Shown: one piece after another, positions 1 to 9,315 of the stretch
Layout of the letters: each line of letters opens with the position of its first letter
Numbering within the stretch: position 1 is the first letter of the stretch
NCBI RefSeq assembly: GCF_900184245.1
Contig: NZ_FXXB01000005.1
Coordinates: forward strand, 62,001-126,000
Length of the DNA stretch: 64,000 nucleotides
Direction of reading: 5' to 3'
DNA from: Brachybacterium massiliense
GTDB taxonomy: Bacteria > Actinomycetota > Actinomycetes > Actinomycetales > Dermabacteraceae
Position numbers and translations under genes: made by a program
The notes under the pieces: model-generated
Databases searched by the model: none
Seen by the model: only the letters and a program-made list of their open reading frames with translations
What the model was told of the DNA's origin: nothing

Positions 1-2739
1 GCCGCCGAGAACGTCGCGGCCGGCGCCGAGCCCGCGTGGATCGAGGTCGGATCGCCCAAGCGCCGCACCGGGCCGCCCGCGTGGTCGGATGAGATCCCGC
101 GCGATGCCTGGGGCGGCCGGGACTCCGCCGACCAGCCCGAGCAGTCGGACGCACCGGCCCGCTTCGAGGTGATGGAGGTCCAGGAATCGGCCGACGGCGG
201 CTCCGCGCAGGCGCCCGAGGGCGCCACTGCGGCCGACGGGGATGACGCCGACAGGGATGACGCGACGGCCGACGAGGTCGTCGATGCAGCCGACGAGGAC
301 GTGTCGGGTGGTGCGCAGGCCCCCGCGTCGGACTTCGACGTCTGGGTCCAGGAGGCCGCCGAGGCGGCCGAACCCGACGAGCCCGCCGAACCCGCGGAGC
401 ACACCGAGAACACTGCACCCGCCGAGCCCGCCGACCAGGCTCCGCCCGCCGCGCCCGGTGAGGACCCCGAGTCCGGGGACCGCTGGCAGGTCGTCTCCGA
501 GCAGGCACCCGCGCAGCCGTCGGACGAGACCGCGGTGTTCTCTCCCACCGCCGCCGCCGCGCAGAGCCCCCTGGATCTCGCCGAGGACTCGTCGGCACCG
601 GCGGAGACTGCGCCCACCGCGCCGATCCCGCTCGCCGACGATCCCGCATCCCGCTCCGAGCGCTCGCAGCCGCACGCCCCTCGCACCGAGCCCCGCACCA
701 AGGCGTTCCCGGTGCCGATCGATGATCTGAAGACGATGCCGAAGGCGTCGCCGACCATGCCGAACAACGCCGTGGTGGCCGATGCTCCGCAGGCCGACGC
801 GCAGGAGCCCCCGCACTCGCAGTCTCCCCCTGCGCAGGCTCCGCACTCGCCGGTGGCGCAGCCGCAGGTCGCGCCCGTCCGCGAGACCACCGTGAGCGAC
901 GAGACCGACGGAACCGACTCCGCAGCTCCCACCACCTCCGCCGAGGCCGCCGAGCCTCGCAAGGCCGGCACCCTCAGCGGCGCCCTGGACCTCGTGCTCC
1001 CGCACCTCGCGCCCTACCGCGGCTCGCTCATCGCGGGCCTGATCGCGCTGGTGCTCAGCGTGTGGTCCCTGGTCGCGCTGCCCTTCCCGCTGAAGTACTC
1101 GATCGATGCCGCGCTCGCCGCCGCCGGTGCGGGATCCACCGCGCCCGACGGCATCGGCGCCGACCCGAGCACCGCCCTGTTCCTCGCCGCCGGAGCGCTC
1201 GCCGTCCTGGTCGCGGCCCAGGCCGGGTTCCGTGCTCTGTCCGTCTCCGCTCTGAACCGCATGGGCGCTAGGGTGGCGACCGACCTGCGCGGCAGGCTCC
1301 TGAACCACCTCCACCGCCTCAGCCCCGGCCGCGACATCGACGACCTCGGCCGCAGCGCCTCCCCGCTCATCGAGGACGTCGCCCGCCTGCGCGACCTGGT
1401 CTCCCACACCGGCCCGCGGATCGTGACCGGGCTGCTTGCGCTCGCCTCGCTGCTGATCATGCTGCTCGTGATCGAGCCGCTCGCCGCCGCGATAGTGCTG
1501 GTCACCGCCGCGCTCACGGCGCTGGCGGCCCGCGCCGCGCTCGCCCACCAGCGCCGTCGCGAGGCCGCCGCCGCTGCGGACGAGCTGCTGCTGGCCGAGA
1601 CTGCCGACGAGCTGCTCTCCGCCACCCGCACCATCCAGTCCTACGGCCTCGAGGAGCGCGCCGCGCAGAGCCTCGGTGAGCTCGGCGCCCGCACCGGGGG
1701 CTCCCGCTCCGCGGCTCGGCGCAGCGCGGCCGTGGGCAGCTTCCTCACCGAGCTGATCACCGGCCTCGGCGTAGGAGCCGCACTGCTGTTGGGCGGCTGG
1801 CGGATGAACGCCGGCACCATGACCCCCGGCGAGCTGACCATGGTGGTCGCCGCCGTGCTGATCGCCGTGCTCCTCGCACGCGAGGTGGTGCGGCACTCCG
1901 TGGGCCTGCGTGCCACCATCGCCGCCGGCGACCGGGTGGGCGAGCTGCTCGAGCACCGCGCCGCGATCACCGAGCCCGGCCGCTCCCAGCAGATCGGCGC
2001 CCTGCGCGGCGAGGTCGTGTACTCGGCGCTGAGCGCCCAGGGCCGGCGCGGCCCGCTGTTCGACGGGGTGTCCCTGGTGATCCCCGCTGGCCAGCACGTG
2101 GCCCTGGTGGGCCGCGACGGGGACGAGGCCTCCGCCCTGCTGTCCTACCTGCTGCGCTTCGACCAGCCCGACTCCGGCCGCGTGCTGCTGGACCGCTACG
2201 ACACCCGCGAGCTCTCCCTCGCCGACCTGCGCCGCGGCCTCGCCGTGGTGCAGCGTGAATCGGCGCTGTTCAGCGAGAGCGTGCGCGAGAACATCCGAGT
2301 GGGTCGGCCGGGCGCCACCGACGACGAGATCGTCGAGGCCGCACGCCGCAGCGGAGCCGATGAGTTCATCACCCTGCTCCCCGACGGCTACGACACCCAC
2401 CTGTCCCGCCGCGGCGCCGCCCTGACCGATGGGCAGCGGCGTGCCATCGCGATCACCCGCGCCCTGCTGCGGGACGCCCCCGTGGTGCTGCTCGACGATG
2501 CCGACGCCGACCTCGCCCCCGCCGAGCGGGACCTCGTCCAGCGGGCGCTCGCGGCGCTGACCGACGGCCGCACCACGCTGCTCAGCAGCCAGGAGCCCGA
2601 GACGATCCTCGCCGCCGACAGGGTGCTGTGCTTCGAGTCCGGGGTGCTCGCGGAGGACGCCGCGCCTGCGCAGCTCGCCGAGGATCCCGACAGCTGGCTC
2701 TCCGTCTGGCTCCACACCGCAGCGGAGACCGCAGGCTGA
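1..2739 (+). CDS. ABC exporter half with disordered N-terminal region and degenerate ATPase domain (5' end outside window)
   Basis: The frame is open from base 1, so the start lies upstream; at least 912 residues are present. The first ~320 residues are acidic, Pro/Ala-rich and probably disordered. A membrane domain follows (about 330-620), with PFPLKYSIDAA matching the same spot in the exporter half at 7384-9315, then a nucleotide-binding domain. That domain is broken at every key site: Walker A reads GRDGDEAS (about 704-711, no Lys), the signature reads LTDGQ, the Walker B glutamate is Asp (LLDDA, about 833) and the switch His is Gln (SSQEPE, about 864). I infer a regulatory, non-hydrolysing half that pairs with the downstream exporter. 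It ends 860 bases before the glycosyltransferase genes. Family call is firm; the partner and cargo are inferred. Confidence 0.85.
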   Translation, partial: AAENVAAGAEPAWIEVGSPKRRTGPPAWSDEIPRDAWGGRDSADQPEQSDAPARFEVMEVQESADGGSAQAPEGATAADGDDADRDDATADEVVDAADEDVSGGAQAPASDFDVWVQEAAEAAEPDEPAEPAEHTENTAPAEPADQAPPAAPGEDPESGDRWQVVSEQAPAQPSDETAVFSPTAAAAQSPLDLAEDSSAPAETAPTAPIPLADDPASRSERSQPHAPRTEPRTKAFPVPIDDLKTMPKASPTMPNNAVVADAPQADAQEPPHSQSPPAQAPHSPVAQPQVAPVRETTVSDETDGTDSAAPTTSAEAAEPRKAGTLSGALDLVLPHLAPYRGSLIAGLIALVLSVWSLVALPFPLKYSIDAALAAAGAGSTAPDGIGADPSTALFLAAGALAVLVAAQAGFRALSVSALNRMGARVATDLRGRLLNHLHRLSPGRDIDDLGRSASPLIEDVARLRDLVSHTGPRIVTGLLALASLLIMLLVIEPLAAAIVLVTAALTALAARAALAHQRRREAAAAADELLLAETADELLSATRTIQSYGLEERAAQSLGELGARTGGSRSAARRSAAVGSFLTELITGLGVGAALLLGGWRMNAGTMTPGELTMVVAAVLIAVLLAREVVRHSVGLRATIAAGDRVGELLEHRAAITEPGRSQQIGALRGEVVYSALSAQGRRGPLFDGVSLVIPAGQHVALVGRDGDEASALLSYLLRFDQPDSGRVLLDRYDTRELSLADLRRGLAVVQRESALFSESVRENIRVGRPGATDDEIVEAARRSGADEFITLLPDGYDTHLSRRGAALTDGQRRAIAITRALLRDAPVVLLDDADADLAPAERDLVQRALAALTDGRTTLLSSQEPETILAADRVLCFESGVLAEDAAPAQLAEDPDSWLSVWLHTAAETAG

Positions 2740-2809
2740 GAAGGCCGGGGTGGACCGGCGTGGACCGGCGTGCCGGTTCGGTCGCGGTGACGCGGGCTGC
2801 CGGCTGCCG

Positions 2810-2888
2810 GGTGCCGGGTGCCGGGGCTGGCGTGCGGGCGCCGGGCGCCGGGGCTGGCGTGCGGGTGCCGGGGCTGGCGTGCGGGTGC
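2810..2888. repeat. GC-rich tandem repeat, about 20-26-base units
   Basis: The string GGGGCTGGCGTGCGGG occurs three times in direct orientation, separated by GTGCC or GCGCCGGGCGCC variants. It lies between the end of the first ABC gene and the first 74-base palindromic element. Repeat slippage is the simplest origin. Confidence 0.75.
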
Positions 2889-2988
2889 CGAAGTTCAGCC
2901 TGGGCGTTCGTCGGGTTCAGCATTGCCTGCCCAGCCTGGGCGTTTTCTGCGTCCCGCGCGGCCTCTGCGACCTTTGCGGCCTGTTGGT

Positions 2989-3062
2989 GGTCGAGTACTG
3001 GCGTATGGGCGATATGTATGCCGATATCTCCGCAGAGGTCGCCAGAGCGCCAGTACTCGTGA
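2989..3062 (+). repeat. 74-base palindromic element, copy A
   Basis: Starts GGTCGAGTACTGGCG, has TATGCCGATATCTCCG around the centre, and ends CAGTACTCGTGA. The GATATC centre (3023-3028) is exactly 36.5 bases from each end. The right outer arm is slightly decayed compared with the copy at 11808-11881. Confidence 0.85.
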
Positions 3063-3350
3063 GCACCTCTGACCTGCCCGGCCCAGATCGGTCCGGCCCG
3101 GTCTCGGCCCTGCTGAGCCCAGCCCGGCTGCGGCTTCGCTGAGCCCGGTCCAGCCTTTGCCCCGCTGAGCCCCAGCCCGGCGGCGGCCTCGCCGAGCCCG
3201 GCCCGGTCTCGGCCAGCCCCGGCACGGCCTCGGCCAGCGGGGACCTGACCGGGACGGCCGGGCTCAGGTGTCATCGTGGACTGCCAGGTGAGCTGCTTGA
3301 GGGTCGATCACTGGACTGAGCGGTCAGCACGCCCGTGGGGGCCTGTTGGT

Positions 3351-3424
3351 GGTCAGGTACTGGTGCATGGGCGATGGGTATGCCGATATCTCCGCAGAGG
3401 TCGCCAGGACGCCAGCACTCGTCA
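3351..3424 (+). repeat. 74-base palindromic element, copy B
   Basis: Same architecture as the copy at 2989-3062, with GATATC at 3385-3390 as the exact centre. Outer arms are more diverged (GGTCAGGTAC on the left, GCACTCGTC on the right). The inner string GCCGATATCTCCGCAGAGG is identical to copy A, so these two are closest relatives, perhaps a local duplication: both also follow CCTGTTGGT. Confidence 0.82.
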
Positions 3425-3510
3425 GCTCCTCAGGCCGGCCCCGATCAGCACACCCTGGCGCGCCCCGATCAGTCCTCCCCAGCCCGGTCCACCCCAGCCA
3501 CCCCTACCCG

Positions 3511-3537
3511 CGATGAGAGGCGTCTCATCGACGCCTC
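3511..3537 (+). promoter_or_regulatory. two overlapping, mutually exclusive inverted repeats in the leader of the glycosyltransferase operon
   Basis: CGATGAGA (3511-3518) pairs with TCTCATCG (3523-3530), and GAGGCGT (3517-3523) pairs with ACGCCTC (3531-3537). Both are perfect, and they share bases, so RNA could form only one at a time. They lie about 60 bases before the ATG at 3599. They could be a repressor operator or an attenuator; nothing in the sequence decides between these. Confidence 0.45.
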
Positions 3538-3598
3538 ATGGCCACCTCATCGCCACTTGGCACCCTTCTGATCGTCACCGAACGACCAGGAGGCCCCG

Positions 3599-4825
3599 AT
3601 GGACACTACGATCGCGCTGTACTCCCACGACTCCGTGGGTCTGGGCCACGCGCGGCGCAATCGCGCCCTCGCCTATGCGCTGGCGGAGCACCTTCCCGCC
3701 CTGACCGGTGGCAGCGTGGGCGGCCTGCTCATCGCCGGCCACGCCGATGCCAGCCGTGACCCGCTCCCCGAGGGCTGGGACTGGCTGGTGCTGCCGGGCA
3801 TGACCCGCGTGCGCGGCGGCTACGGCCCCCGCACCCTCGGCATGGACGCCGAGGCCCTGCGCGACCTGCGCAGCGCCACCATCGACGCGGCCCTCACCGC
3901 GCTGAACCCGGACCTGTTCATCGCCGATCGCCACCCCTTCGGCATCGACGGCGAGCTGCGCCCGGTGCTCGCGAACCTCCGCGCCCGCGGCACCGCCACC
4001 GTGTTGGGCCTGCGCGACGTGCTCGACACCCCGCGCGTCGCCGCCGCGGAATGGGACGCGCTGGGCGGGGCCGAGCACGTGGCCTCCTACCTCGACAAGG
4101 TGTGGATCTACGGCGACGACCGCGTCTACGACCTCCGCCTGACCGGCGAGCTGCCCCCGGCGCTGGCCCGCCTGGCCACTGCCACCGGGTTCCTCGCCCA
4201 CGGCCGCCCCGCGGCGCGCGTCTCCACGATGCCCCGCGCCTCCCTCAAGCCGCCGCCCCCTTACGTGCTGACCGTTCTCGGCGGCGGCTCCGACGGGGCG
4301 GACCTCGCCCGTCTCGCCGCGGTCTCCCATCTGCCCGGGGGGCACAGCCACCTGCTGATCACCGGCCCCCAGATGCCCGATCACCAGATCGACGAGATCC
4401 GTGAGCTGGCCGCCGCGACCAGCGAGGCGACCCGTGTGGTGCGCAGCGCCCCGGATGTTCCCGAGCTGATCGCCGAGGCCGCCTCGGTGGTGTGCATGGG
4501 CGGGTACAACACGATGGCCGAGGTCATGGCCACTGATACGCCCGCGCTCGTGGTGCCCCGCAGCCGTCGGCGCCAGGAGCAGCCCCGCCGCGCCCGCGCC
4601 CTCGCCGCCCTCGGTGCCGTCGAGACCCGTGACGCGGGAGAGGTCACCGCCGAGCAGATCACCGACTGGTGGGCCCGCTCGGTCACCGGCCGCACCTCCC
4701 GCAGCCACATCGACCTGGGCGGCCTGGGCGTGGTCGCCCACCTCGCCGCGCAGCTCCTGCCCGCCGCCGCCCCCGCCCCCGTGTCCGTCACCGCTCTCCA
4801 GGAGGTGTCACGCCATGTCGGCTGA
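3599..4825 (+). CDS. GT-B fold glycosyltransferase (COG4671-like)
   Basis: A 408-residue protein of the MurG-like GT-B class. The N-terminus carries YSHDSVGLGHARRNRALA (about 8-25), the glycine/His loop typical of predicted glycosyltransferases in this group, and the C-terminal half has MGGYNTMAEVMA (about 300-311), the donor-nucleotide-sugar binding turn. Start: ATG preceded by CAGGAGG at a good distance. It probably adds a sugar from a nucleotide donor to an envelope or secondary-metabolite acceptor in the cytoplasm. It is the first gene of a tight run: the next start lies inside its last codons (11-base overlap). Donor and acceptor cannot be read from sequence. Confidence 0.85.
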   Translation: MDTTIALYSHDSVGLGHARRNRALAYALAEHLPALTGGSVGGLLIAGHADASRDPLPEGWDWLVLPGMTRVRGGYGPRTLGMDAEALRDLRSATIDAALTALNPDLFIADRHPFGIDGELRPVLANLRARGTATVLGLRDVLDTPRVAAAEWDALGGAEHVASYLDKVWIYGDDRVYDLRLTGELPPALARLATATGFLAHGRPAARVSTMPRASLKPPPPYVLTVLGGGSDGADLARLAAVSHLPGGHSHLLITGPQMPDHQIDEIRELAAATSEATRVVRSAPDVPELIAEAASVVCMGGYNTMAEVMATDTPALVVPRSRRRQEQPRRARALAALGAVETRDAGEVTAEQITDWWARSVTGRTSRSHIDLGGLGVVAHLAAQLLPAAAPAPVSVTALQEVSRHVG

Positions 4826-6200
4826 CCGTCCCCACCGCATCGGCTACGTGCTGAAGATGTACCCCCGCTTCTCGGAGACGTTCATCGTCTCGGAGATCCT
4901 CGCCCGCGAGGCGGCGGGGGAGGAGATCGTGATCTTCTCGCTGCGCCCGCCGAATGATGCCCGCTTCCACCCGGAGCTGGCCAGGGTGCAGGCCCCCGTG
5001 ATCCAGGTGGGCCGCTCCTCGAGCCCGCGCCGCCTGTGGGAGGTGTGGGGTAGGGCGATGTCCGCCCCGGACCTGGCCCGCGGCCTGTCCGCGCAGCTCG
5101 ATGAGCTGGTGGGCGCCGGCGTGGACGATGCCGAGCAGGCGCTCGAGGTGGCGATGCTCGCCCGCGAGCACGGCGTCACCCACCTCCACGCCCACTTCGC
5201 CTCGATGGCCACCACCGTGGCGCGCCTCGCCGCGCTCGTGACCGGCCTGCCCTACTCCTTCACCGCGCACGCCAAGGACATCTTCCACCGCGACGTGGAG
5301 GATGCGGACCTGGCCCGCAAGCTGCGCGACGCCGACCACGCCGTCACCATCAGCGAGTACAACCGCCACCACCTGGTCGAGCGCTTCGGCGCCACCACCA
5401 CGGCCCGTCTCGAGCTGGTGCGCAACGGGCTCGAGCTCGAGCGCTTCCCCTTCCGCGGCCACGCCGAGATCGGCGAGGTGCCGCGCCTGCTCGGCGTGGG
5501 CCGCCTGGTCGAGAAGAAGGGCTTCGACCAGCTCATCGACACCGTCCACGCGCTGCGCGCCGAGGGCCGCGAGGTGCACGCCGACATCATCGGCGACGGA
5601 CCCCTGCGCGAGGACCTCGCCGCCCGCATCCAGCAGCTCGGGCTCACCGAGCACGTGCGCCTGCTGGGCCCCCGCACGCAGGAGGAGGTGCGCGGCCTGC
5701 TCACGCAGGCGGATCTGTTCGTCGCCCCCTTCGTGATCGGGGCCGACGGCAACGCCGACGGCCTGCCCACCGTGCTGCTCGAGGCGATGGCCACCGGCAT
5801 CCCGTGCGTGGCCGCCGCGGTCACCGCCGTCGGCGAGGTGATCATCGACGGCACCACCGGCTGGCTGGTCCCCACCGGCGACACCCCCGCCCTGATCGAC
5901 GCCGTGCGCGAGGCGCTCGACCCCGCCACCGACCGTCTCGCCCGCACCACCGCGGCCCGCGAGCTGGTCGCCGCGCACTACGACTCCCGCGGCCAGGCCC
6001 GAGCCCTGCGTGCGCTCGCCGAGCGCTCCGCCCACCGCAACATCCTCACCGAGCCGATCGCACTCGCCGACCTCGATGCGGCACAGGCCGTCACGGGCCA
6101 GGCCCCCAAGGGCCGGCGCCCCTCCGCGCCGACGCTCTCGCCGGCGGCATCCCCGTCGGCCGGCGTCGCCACCGCCCCCACCGGAAGGAGCCGCTCATGA
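4815..6200 (+). CDS. GT4-family glycosyltransferase (WcaL/colanic-acid type)
   Basis: Start chosen at ATG 4815, behind CAGGAGGTGTCACGCC; longer upstream frames run through the previous gene. The 461-residue product begins RIGYVLKMYPRFSETFIVSE, the N-terminus typical of WcaL/AmsK-like transferases. HAHFASMATTVARLA (about 124) and FTAHAKDIF follow. The GT4 donor-binding block GVGRLVEKKGFDQLI is near 228, and the EX7E region appears as EAMATGIPCVAA near 323. The last ~35 residues are a Pro/Ala/Ser tail. It overlaps the gene before by 11 bases and the gene after by 4 (ATGA), so translation is probably coupled. It likely extends a glycan in the cytoplasm; the sugar is unknown. Confidence 0.88.
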   Translation: MSADRPHRIGYVLKMYPRFSETFIVSEILAREAAGEEIVIFSLRPPNDARFHPELARVQAPVIQVGRSSSPRRLWEVWGRAMSAPDLARGLSAQLDELVGAGVDDAEQALEVAMLAREHGVTHLHAHFASMATTVARLAALVTGLPYSFTAHAKDIFHRDVEDADLARKLRDADHAVTISEYNRHHLVERFGATTTARLELVRNGLELERFPFRGHAEIGEVPRLLGVGRLVEKKGFDQLIDTVHALRAEGREVHADIIGDGPLREDLAARIQQLGLTEHVRLLGPRTQEEVRGLLTQADLFVAPFVIGADGNADGLPTVLLEAMATGIPCVAAAVTAVGEVIIDGTTGWLVPTGDTPALIDAVREALDPATDRLARTTAARELVAAHYDSRGQARALRALAERSAHRNILTEPIALADLDAAQAVTGQAPKGRRPSAPTLSPAASPSAGVATAPTGRSRS

Positions 6201-7384
6201 GGATCGCCTACGCACTGCTGGACCCCGGCATCGGCGTGTTCGGCACCAAGGGCGCCTCCGTGCACGTCCAGGAGGTCATCCGCGCACTGCGGGCCGACGG
6301 GCACGACGTGACCGTGTTCTGCGTGCGCACCGACGACGCCGTCCCCGCCGACCTCGCCGACCTCGACGTGCGCCGCCACCGCCTGCCGCGCGGGCTCGAC
6401 GCGGGCGAGCGCGAGCAGGCCGTCGCCGCGGCCTCCCGGGAGATCGCCGACGAGATCGCGCGCGGCGGCTTCGACCTCGTCTACGAGCGGTACTCCCTGT
6501 TCGCCGATGTCTCCGCACGCCTGTCCGTCCCGCAGGGGGCGGCCGACGGGACCACCCCGTTTTCGCCGATCCCCTCGATCCTCGAGGTCAACGCGCCGCT
6601 GATCGCCGAGCAGCGCCAACACCGCAGCCTGATCGACGAATCAGCGGCCCTCGCCGCGACCCTCCGCCAGCTGCACGGCGCGAGCCTCGTCTCCTGCGTG
6701 AGCCGGGCCGTGGCCGAATGGGTGCTCGACGAGGGCGCCGACCCCGCCCACGTGGTCGTCACCCCCAACGGCGTGAACCCCCGCCGCATCACCCCCGGCC
6801 GCAGGCCCGTGACCGCTCCAGGCCCGGAGGCGCCCGTGACCGTCGGCTTTGTGGGCACCCTGAAGCCCTGGCACGGCACCGACCTGCTGCTGCGTGCGCT
6901 GGCCCGTACCCGGGAGAACCTGCGCCTGGACATCTGCGGCACCGGCCCGCAGCAGGAGGAGCTCGAGCAGCTCGCCGCCGAGCTCGGCATCGCGCAACGG
7001 GTCCGCTTCCGCGGCGCCGTCGCGCCCGAGCAGGTGCCCGCCGTGCTGCACGAGATCGACATCGCCGCCGCCCCCTACCCGGCCGGCGAGCACTACTTCT
7101 CCCCGCTGAAGGTGTACGAGTACCTCGCCGCGGGCCTGCCCACCATCGCCTCCCGGATCGGCACCATCCCCGCGCTGCTCGAGGACGGGCAGCTCGGCGT
7201 GCTGGTCGCGCCCGGGGACGTGGTGGACCTCGCGCGCTCGCTCGACGAACTCGCCGCGGACACCGCCCACCGCGCCCGCCTCGGCGCGGCCGCCCGCGAG
7301 GCCGCCGTGCGCGAGCACGACTGGCGGATCCGCTGCCGCGAGCTGCTGCAGCGTCTGGAGGAACCGGCGGAGGTGCTGACCTGA
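6197..7384 (+). CDS. GT4-family glycosyltransferase
   Basis: The ATG at 6197 follows GGAAGGAG and overlaps the previous stop as ATGA. The 395-residue product has the GT4 glycine-rich acceptor loop GVFGTKGASVHVQEV (about 14-28), the mid-protein switch VGFVGTLKPWHGTDLL (about 215-230) and a C-terminal KVYEYLAAGLPTIAS (about 305-319), in which the EX7E motif is only partly kept. It is the third glycosyltransferase in succession, so the operon could build at least a short oligosaccharide or decorate an acceptor several times. The stop TGA shares one base with the ATG of the exporter gene. Confidence 0.87.
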   Translation: MRIAYALLDPGIGVFGTKGASVHVQEVIRALRADGHDVTVFCVRTDDAVPADLADLDVRRHRLPRGLDAGEREQAVAAASREIADEIARGGFDLVYERYSLFADVSARLSVPQGAADGTTPFSPIPSILEVNAPLIAEQRQHRSLIDESAALAATLRQLHGASLVSCVSRAVAEWVLDEGADPAHVVVTPNGVNPRRITPGRRPVTAPGPEAPVTVGFVGTLKPWHGTDLLLRALARTRENLRLDICGTGPQQEELEQLAAELGIAQRVRFRGAVAPEQVPAVLHEIDIAAAPYPAGEHYFSPLKVYEYLAAGLPTIASRIGTIPALLEDGQLGVLVAPGDVVDLARSLDELAADTAHRARLGAAAREAAVREHDWRIRCRELLQRLEEPAEVLT

Positions 7385-9315
7385 TGGCCGTCGGCACGTC
7401 CCGCACCGGCACCTCCTCCGACACCGACCGCCCCTCGCTGCTGCGCCGGCTCGTCGGCACCTCCGCCGTGCCGAAGAAGGAGCGCCTGGACCCGTCGGCC
7501 CTGCGCCGCACCCTCCAGGTGGCGCGCCCGCACCTGCCCCGCCACCTGCTGCTGTGCCTGGTGGGGATGGTGGGGCTGCTGCTCGACGTCGCCTTCCGGG
7601 TGCTCGAGCCGTGGCCGCTGAAGTACGCGGTGGACGCCGTGACCTCGGCGCTCGGCGCGGACCTCCCCGCCGACGCCTCGCCCTTCGGGCTGAACATCGA
7701 GCAGACCGTGATCGCGGCGGCGCTCGGCCTCGCGGTGATCATCGCGGGCCGCGCCGGCTCGAACTACCTGGCCACCGTATCCTTCGCGAAGGTCGGTGCG
7801 CGCATCGCCACCGAGCTGCGCACCCGCGTGTTCGACCACGTCCAGGCGCTCTCGCTGCGTTACCACTCGCGCGCCTCGATCGGCGACACCTCCCAGCGCC
7901 TGGTGGGCGACGTGGGCCGGCTGCAGGACGTCGCCGTCACCGCCGGGCTGCCGCTGATCGGCAACCTCATCACCCTCTCGGTGCTGCTGGTGGTGATGGT
8001 GATCCTGGACCCGATCCTCTCCGCGATCGTGATCGCCACGGGACTGGTCTACCTGCTCCTCTCACGCCGCTCCTCGCCGAAGATCGTGCGCGCCTCCCGC
8101 TCCACCCGCAAGGGCGAGGGCTCCCTCGTGGGCGCGGCCGCCGAGGCGCTCGGCGCGATCCGCGTGGTCCAGTCCTACGGCCTCGAGAAGACTGTCGCCC
8201 ACGAGTTCGCCGGCGGCAACGAGCGCGCCATGAAGGCCGGGGTGAAGGCCAAGAAGCTCGCCGCCGGCCTCGAGCGCGCCACCGACGTGCTCGTGGGCAT
8301 CGCCCAGGGCGCCGTGCTGGTCGCGGGCAGCCTCCAGGTGCTGCGCGGCGCGATGACCCCCGGCGACATGGTGCTGTTCCTGACCTACCTGAAGATCTCG
8401 ATGAAGCCGCTGCGCGACATGGCCAAGTACACCGGCCGCATCGCCCGCGCCTCCGCCTCCGGGGAGCGCATCGCCGACCTCCTCGATGAGGAGATCGAGA
8501 TCCGCGGCCCCGAGTCGCCGGTGCCGATGCGGAAGGTGCGCGGCACCGTCGAGTTCTGCGGCATCACCTCGCCTGACGGCCACGGCCGCCCCCTGTTCCA
8601 GGACCTGTCGCTGCGGATCCCCGCCGGTCAGCACCTGGGCATCCTCGGCCCCTCCGGCGGCGGCAAGTCCACGCTCGTGTCCTACCTGCTGCGCCTGAAC
8701 GAGCCGCAGCAGGGACGGATCCGAATCGGCGGGTACGACACCCGCTCGGTGAGCCTCGACGACCTGCGCCGCCACGTCGCGATCCTGCCCCAGGAATCGG
8801 TGCTGTTCACCGAATCGGTGCGGGACAACATCCGCTTCGGCCGGCGCGACGCCTCCGACGCCGAGATCGAGGAGGCCGCCCGCCGCGCCGGCGCGCACGA
8901 CTTCATCATGGGCCTGCCCGAGGGCTACGACACCGTGCTCGGCAACCGCGGCGACACCCTCTCGGGCGGGCAGCGCCAACGGATCGCGATCGCCCGCGCG
9001 ATGATCCGCCGCGCCCCCGTGGTCGTGCTCGACGAGGCCACCACCGGCCTCGACCCCTCGGCGAAGGCCCAGGTCAACGAGTCCCTCAGCGAGCTCGCCC
9101 GCGCCCGCACCACCATCTCGATCACCCACGACGCCACCACCGTGGCGGGCCTGGACCGGGTGCTGTGGCTCGAGGACGGCCAGATCCTCGAGGACGGCAG
9201 CCCCGCCGAGCTCGCCGCCGATCCCGACTCCCGCTACTCGCGCTGGATCATCGAGCAGCGCGCCGCAGAGCAGGACGACGACACCCCGCAGCCCCTCGAC
9301 CAGGAGGTCCGGTGA
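7384..9315 (+). CDS. ABC exporter half, catalytically competent
   Basis: The ATG at 7384 overlaps the previous TGA by one base; longer readings upstream are shadows of the glycosyltransferase. The 643-residue protein has a six-helix exporter domain (about 40-340; [10 protein letters not shown] aligns with the first gene of the window) and a complete ATPase domain: GPSGGGKST (422-430), [14 protein letters not shown] (from 526), VVVLDEA with catalytic Glu 551, and ITHD with His 582. Its paralogue at the front of the cluster lacks all of these catalytic residues, so an asymmetric heterodimer is likely. The cargo is probably the product of the three glycosyltransferases, moved across the cytoplasmic membrane. 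Confidence 0.9.
   Translation: MAVGTSRTGTSSDTDRPSLLRRLVGTSAVPKKERLDPSALRRTLQVARPHLPRHLLLCLVGMVGLLLDVAFRVLEPWPLKYAVDAVTSALGADLPADASPFGLNIEQTVIAAALGLAVIIAGRAGSNYLATVSFAKVGARIATELRTRVFDHVQALSLRYHSRASIGDTSQRLVGDVGRLQDVAVTAGLPLIGNLITLSVLLVVMVILDPILSAIVIATGLVYLLLSRRSSPKIVRASRSTRKGEGSLVGAAAEALGAIRVVQSYGLEKTVAHEFAGGNERAMKAGVKAKKLAAGLERATDVLVGIAQGAVLVAGSLQVLRGAMTPGDMVLFLTYLKISMKPLRDMAKYTGRIARASASGERIADLLDEEIEIRGPESPVPMRKVRGTVEFCGITSPDGHGRPLFQDLSLRIPAGQHLGILGPSGGGKSTLVSYLLRLNEPQQGRIRIGGYDTRSVSLDDLRRHVAILPQESVLFTESVRDNIRFGRRDASDAEIEEAARRAGAHDFIMGLPEGYDTVLGNRGDTLSGGQRQRIAIARAMIRRAPVVVLDEATTGLDPSAKAQVNESLSELARARTTISITHDATTVAGLDRVLWLEDGQILEDGSPAELAADPDSRYSRWIIEQRAAEQDDDTPQPLDQEVR

Larger units (their letters stand above)
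2740..3598. other. 859-base intergenic region full of repeats
   Basis: No credible gene is seen. The stretch holds a GC-rich tandem array (2810-2888), two copies of the 74-base palindromic element (2989-3062 and 3351-3424), a degenerate run of CTGAGCCC/CGGCCTCG-type repeats (about 3100-3245), and two overlapping inverted repeats (3511-3537) in front of the next gene. Long open frames on both strands here have repeat-like composition. Confidence 0.7.

Noticed and set aside
2582-3274. 230-codon minus-strand frame over the end of the first ABC gene and the repeats
   Set aside because: Composition follows the tandem repeats and it overlaps a real gene antisense; no domain or ribosome site.
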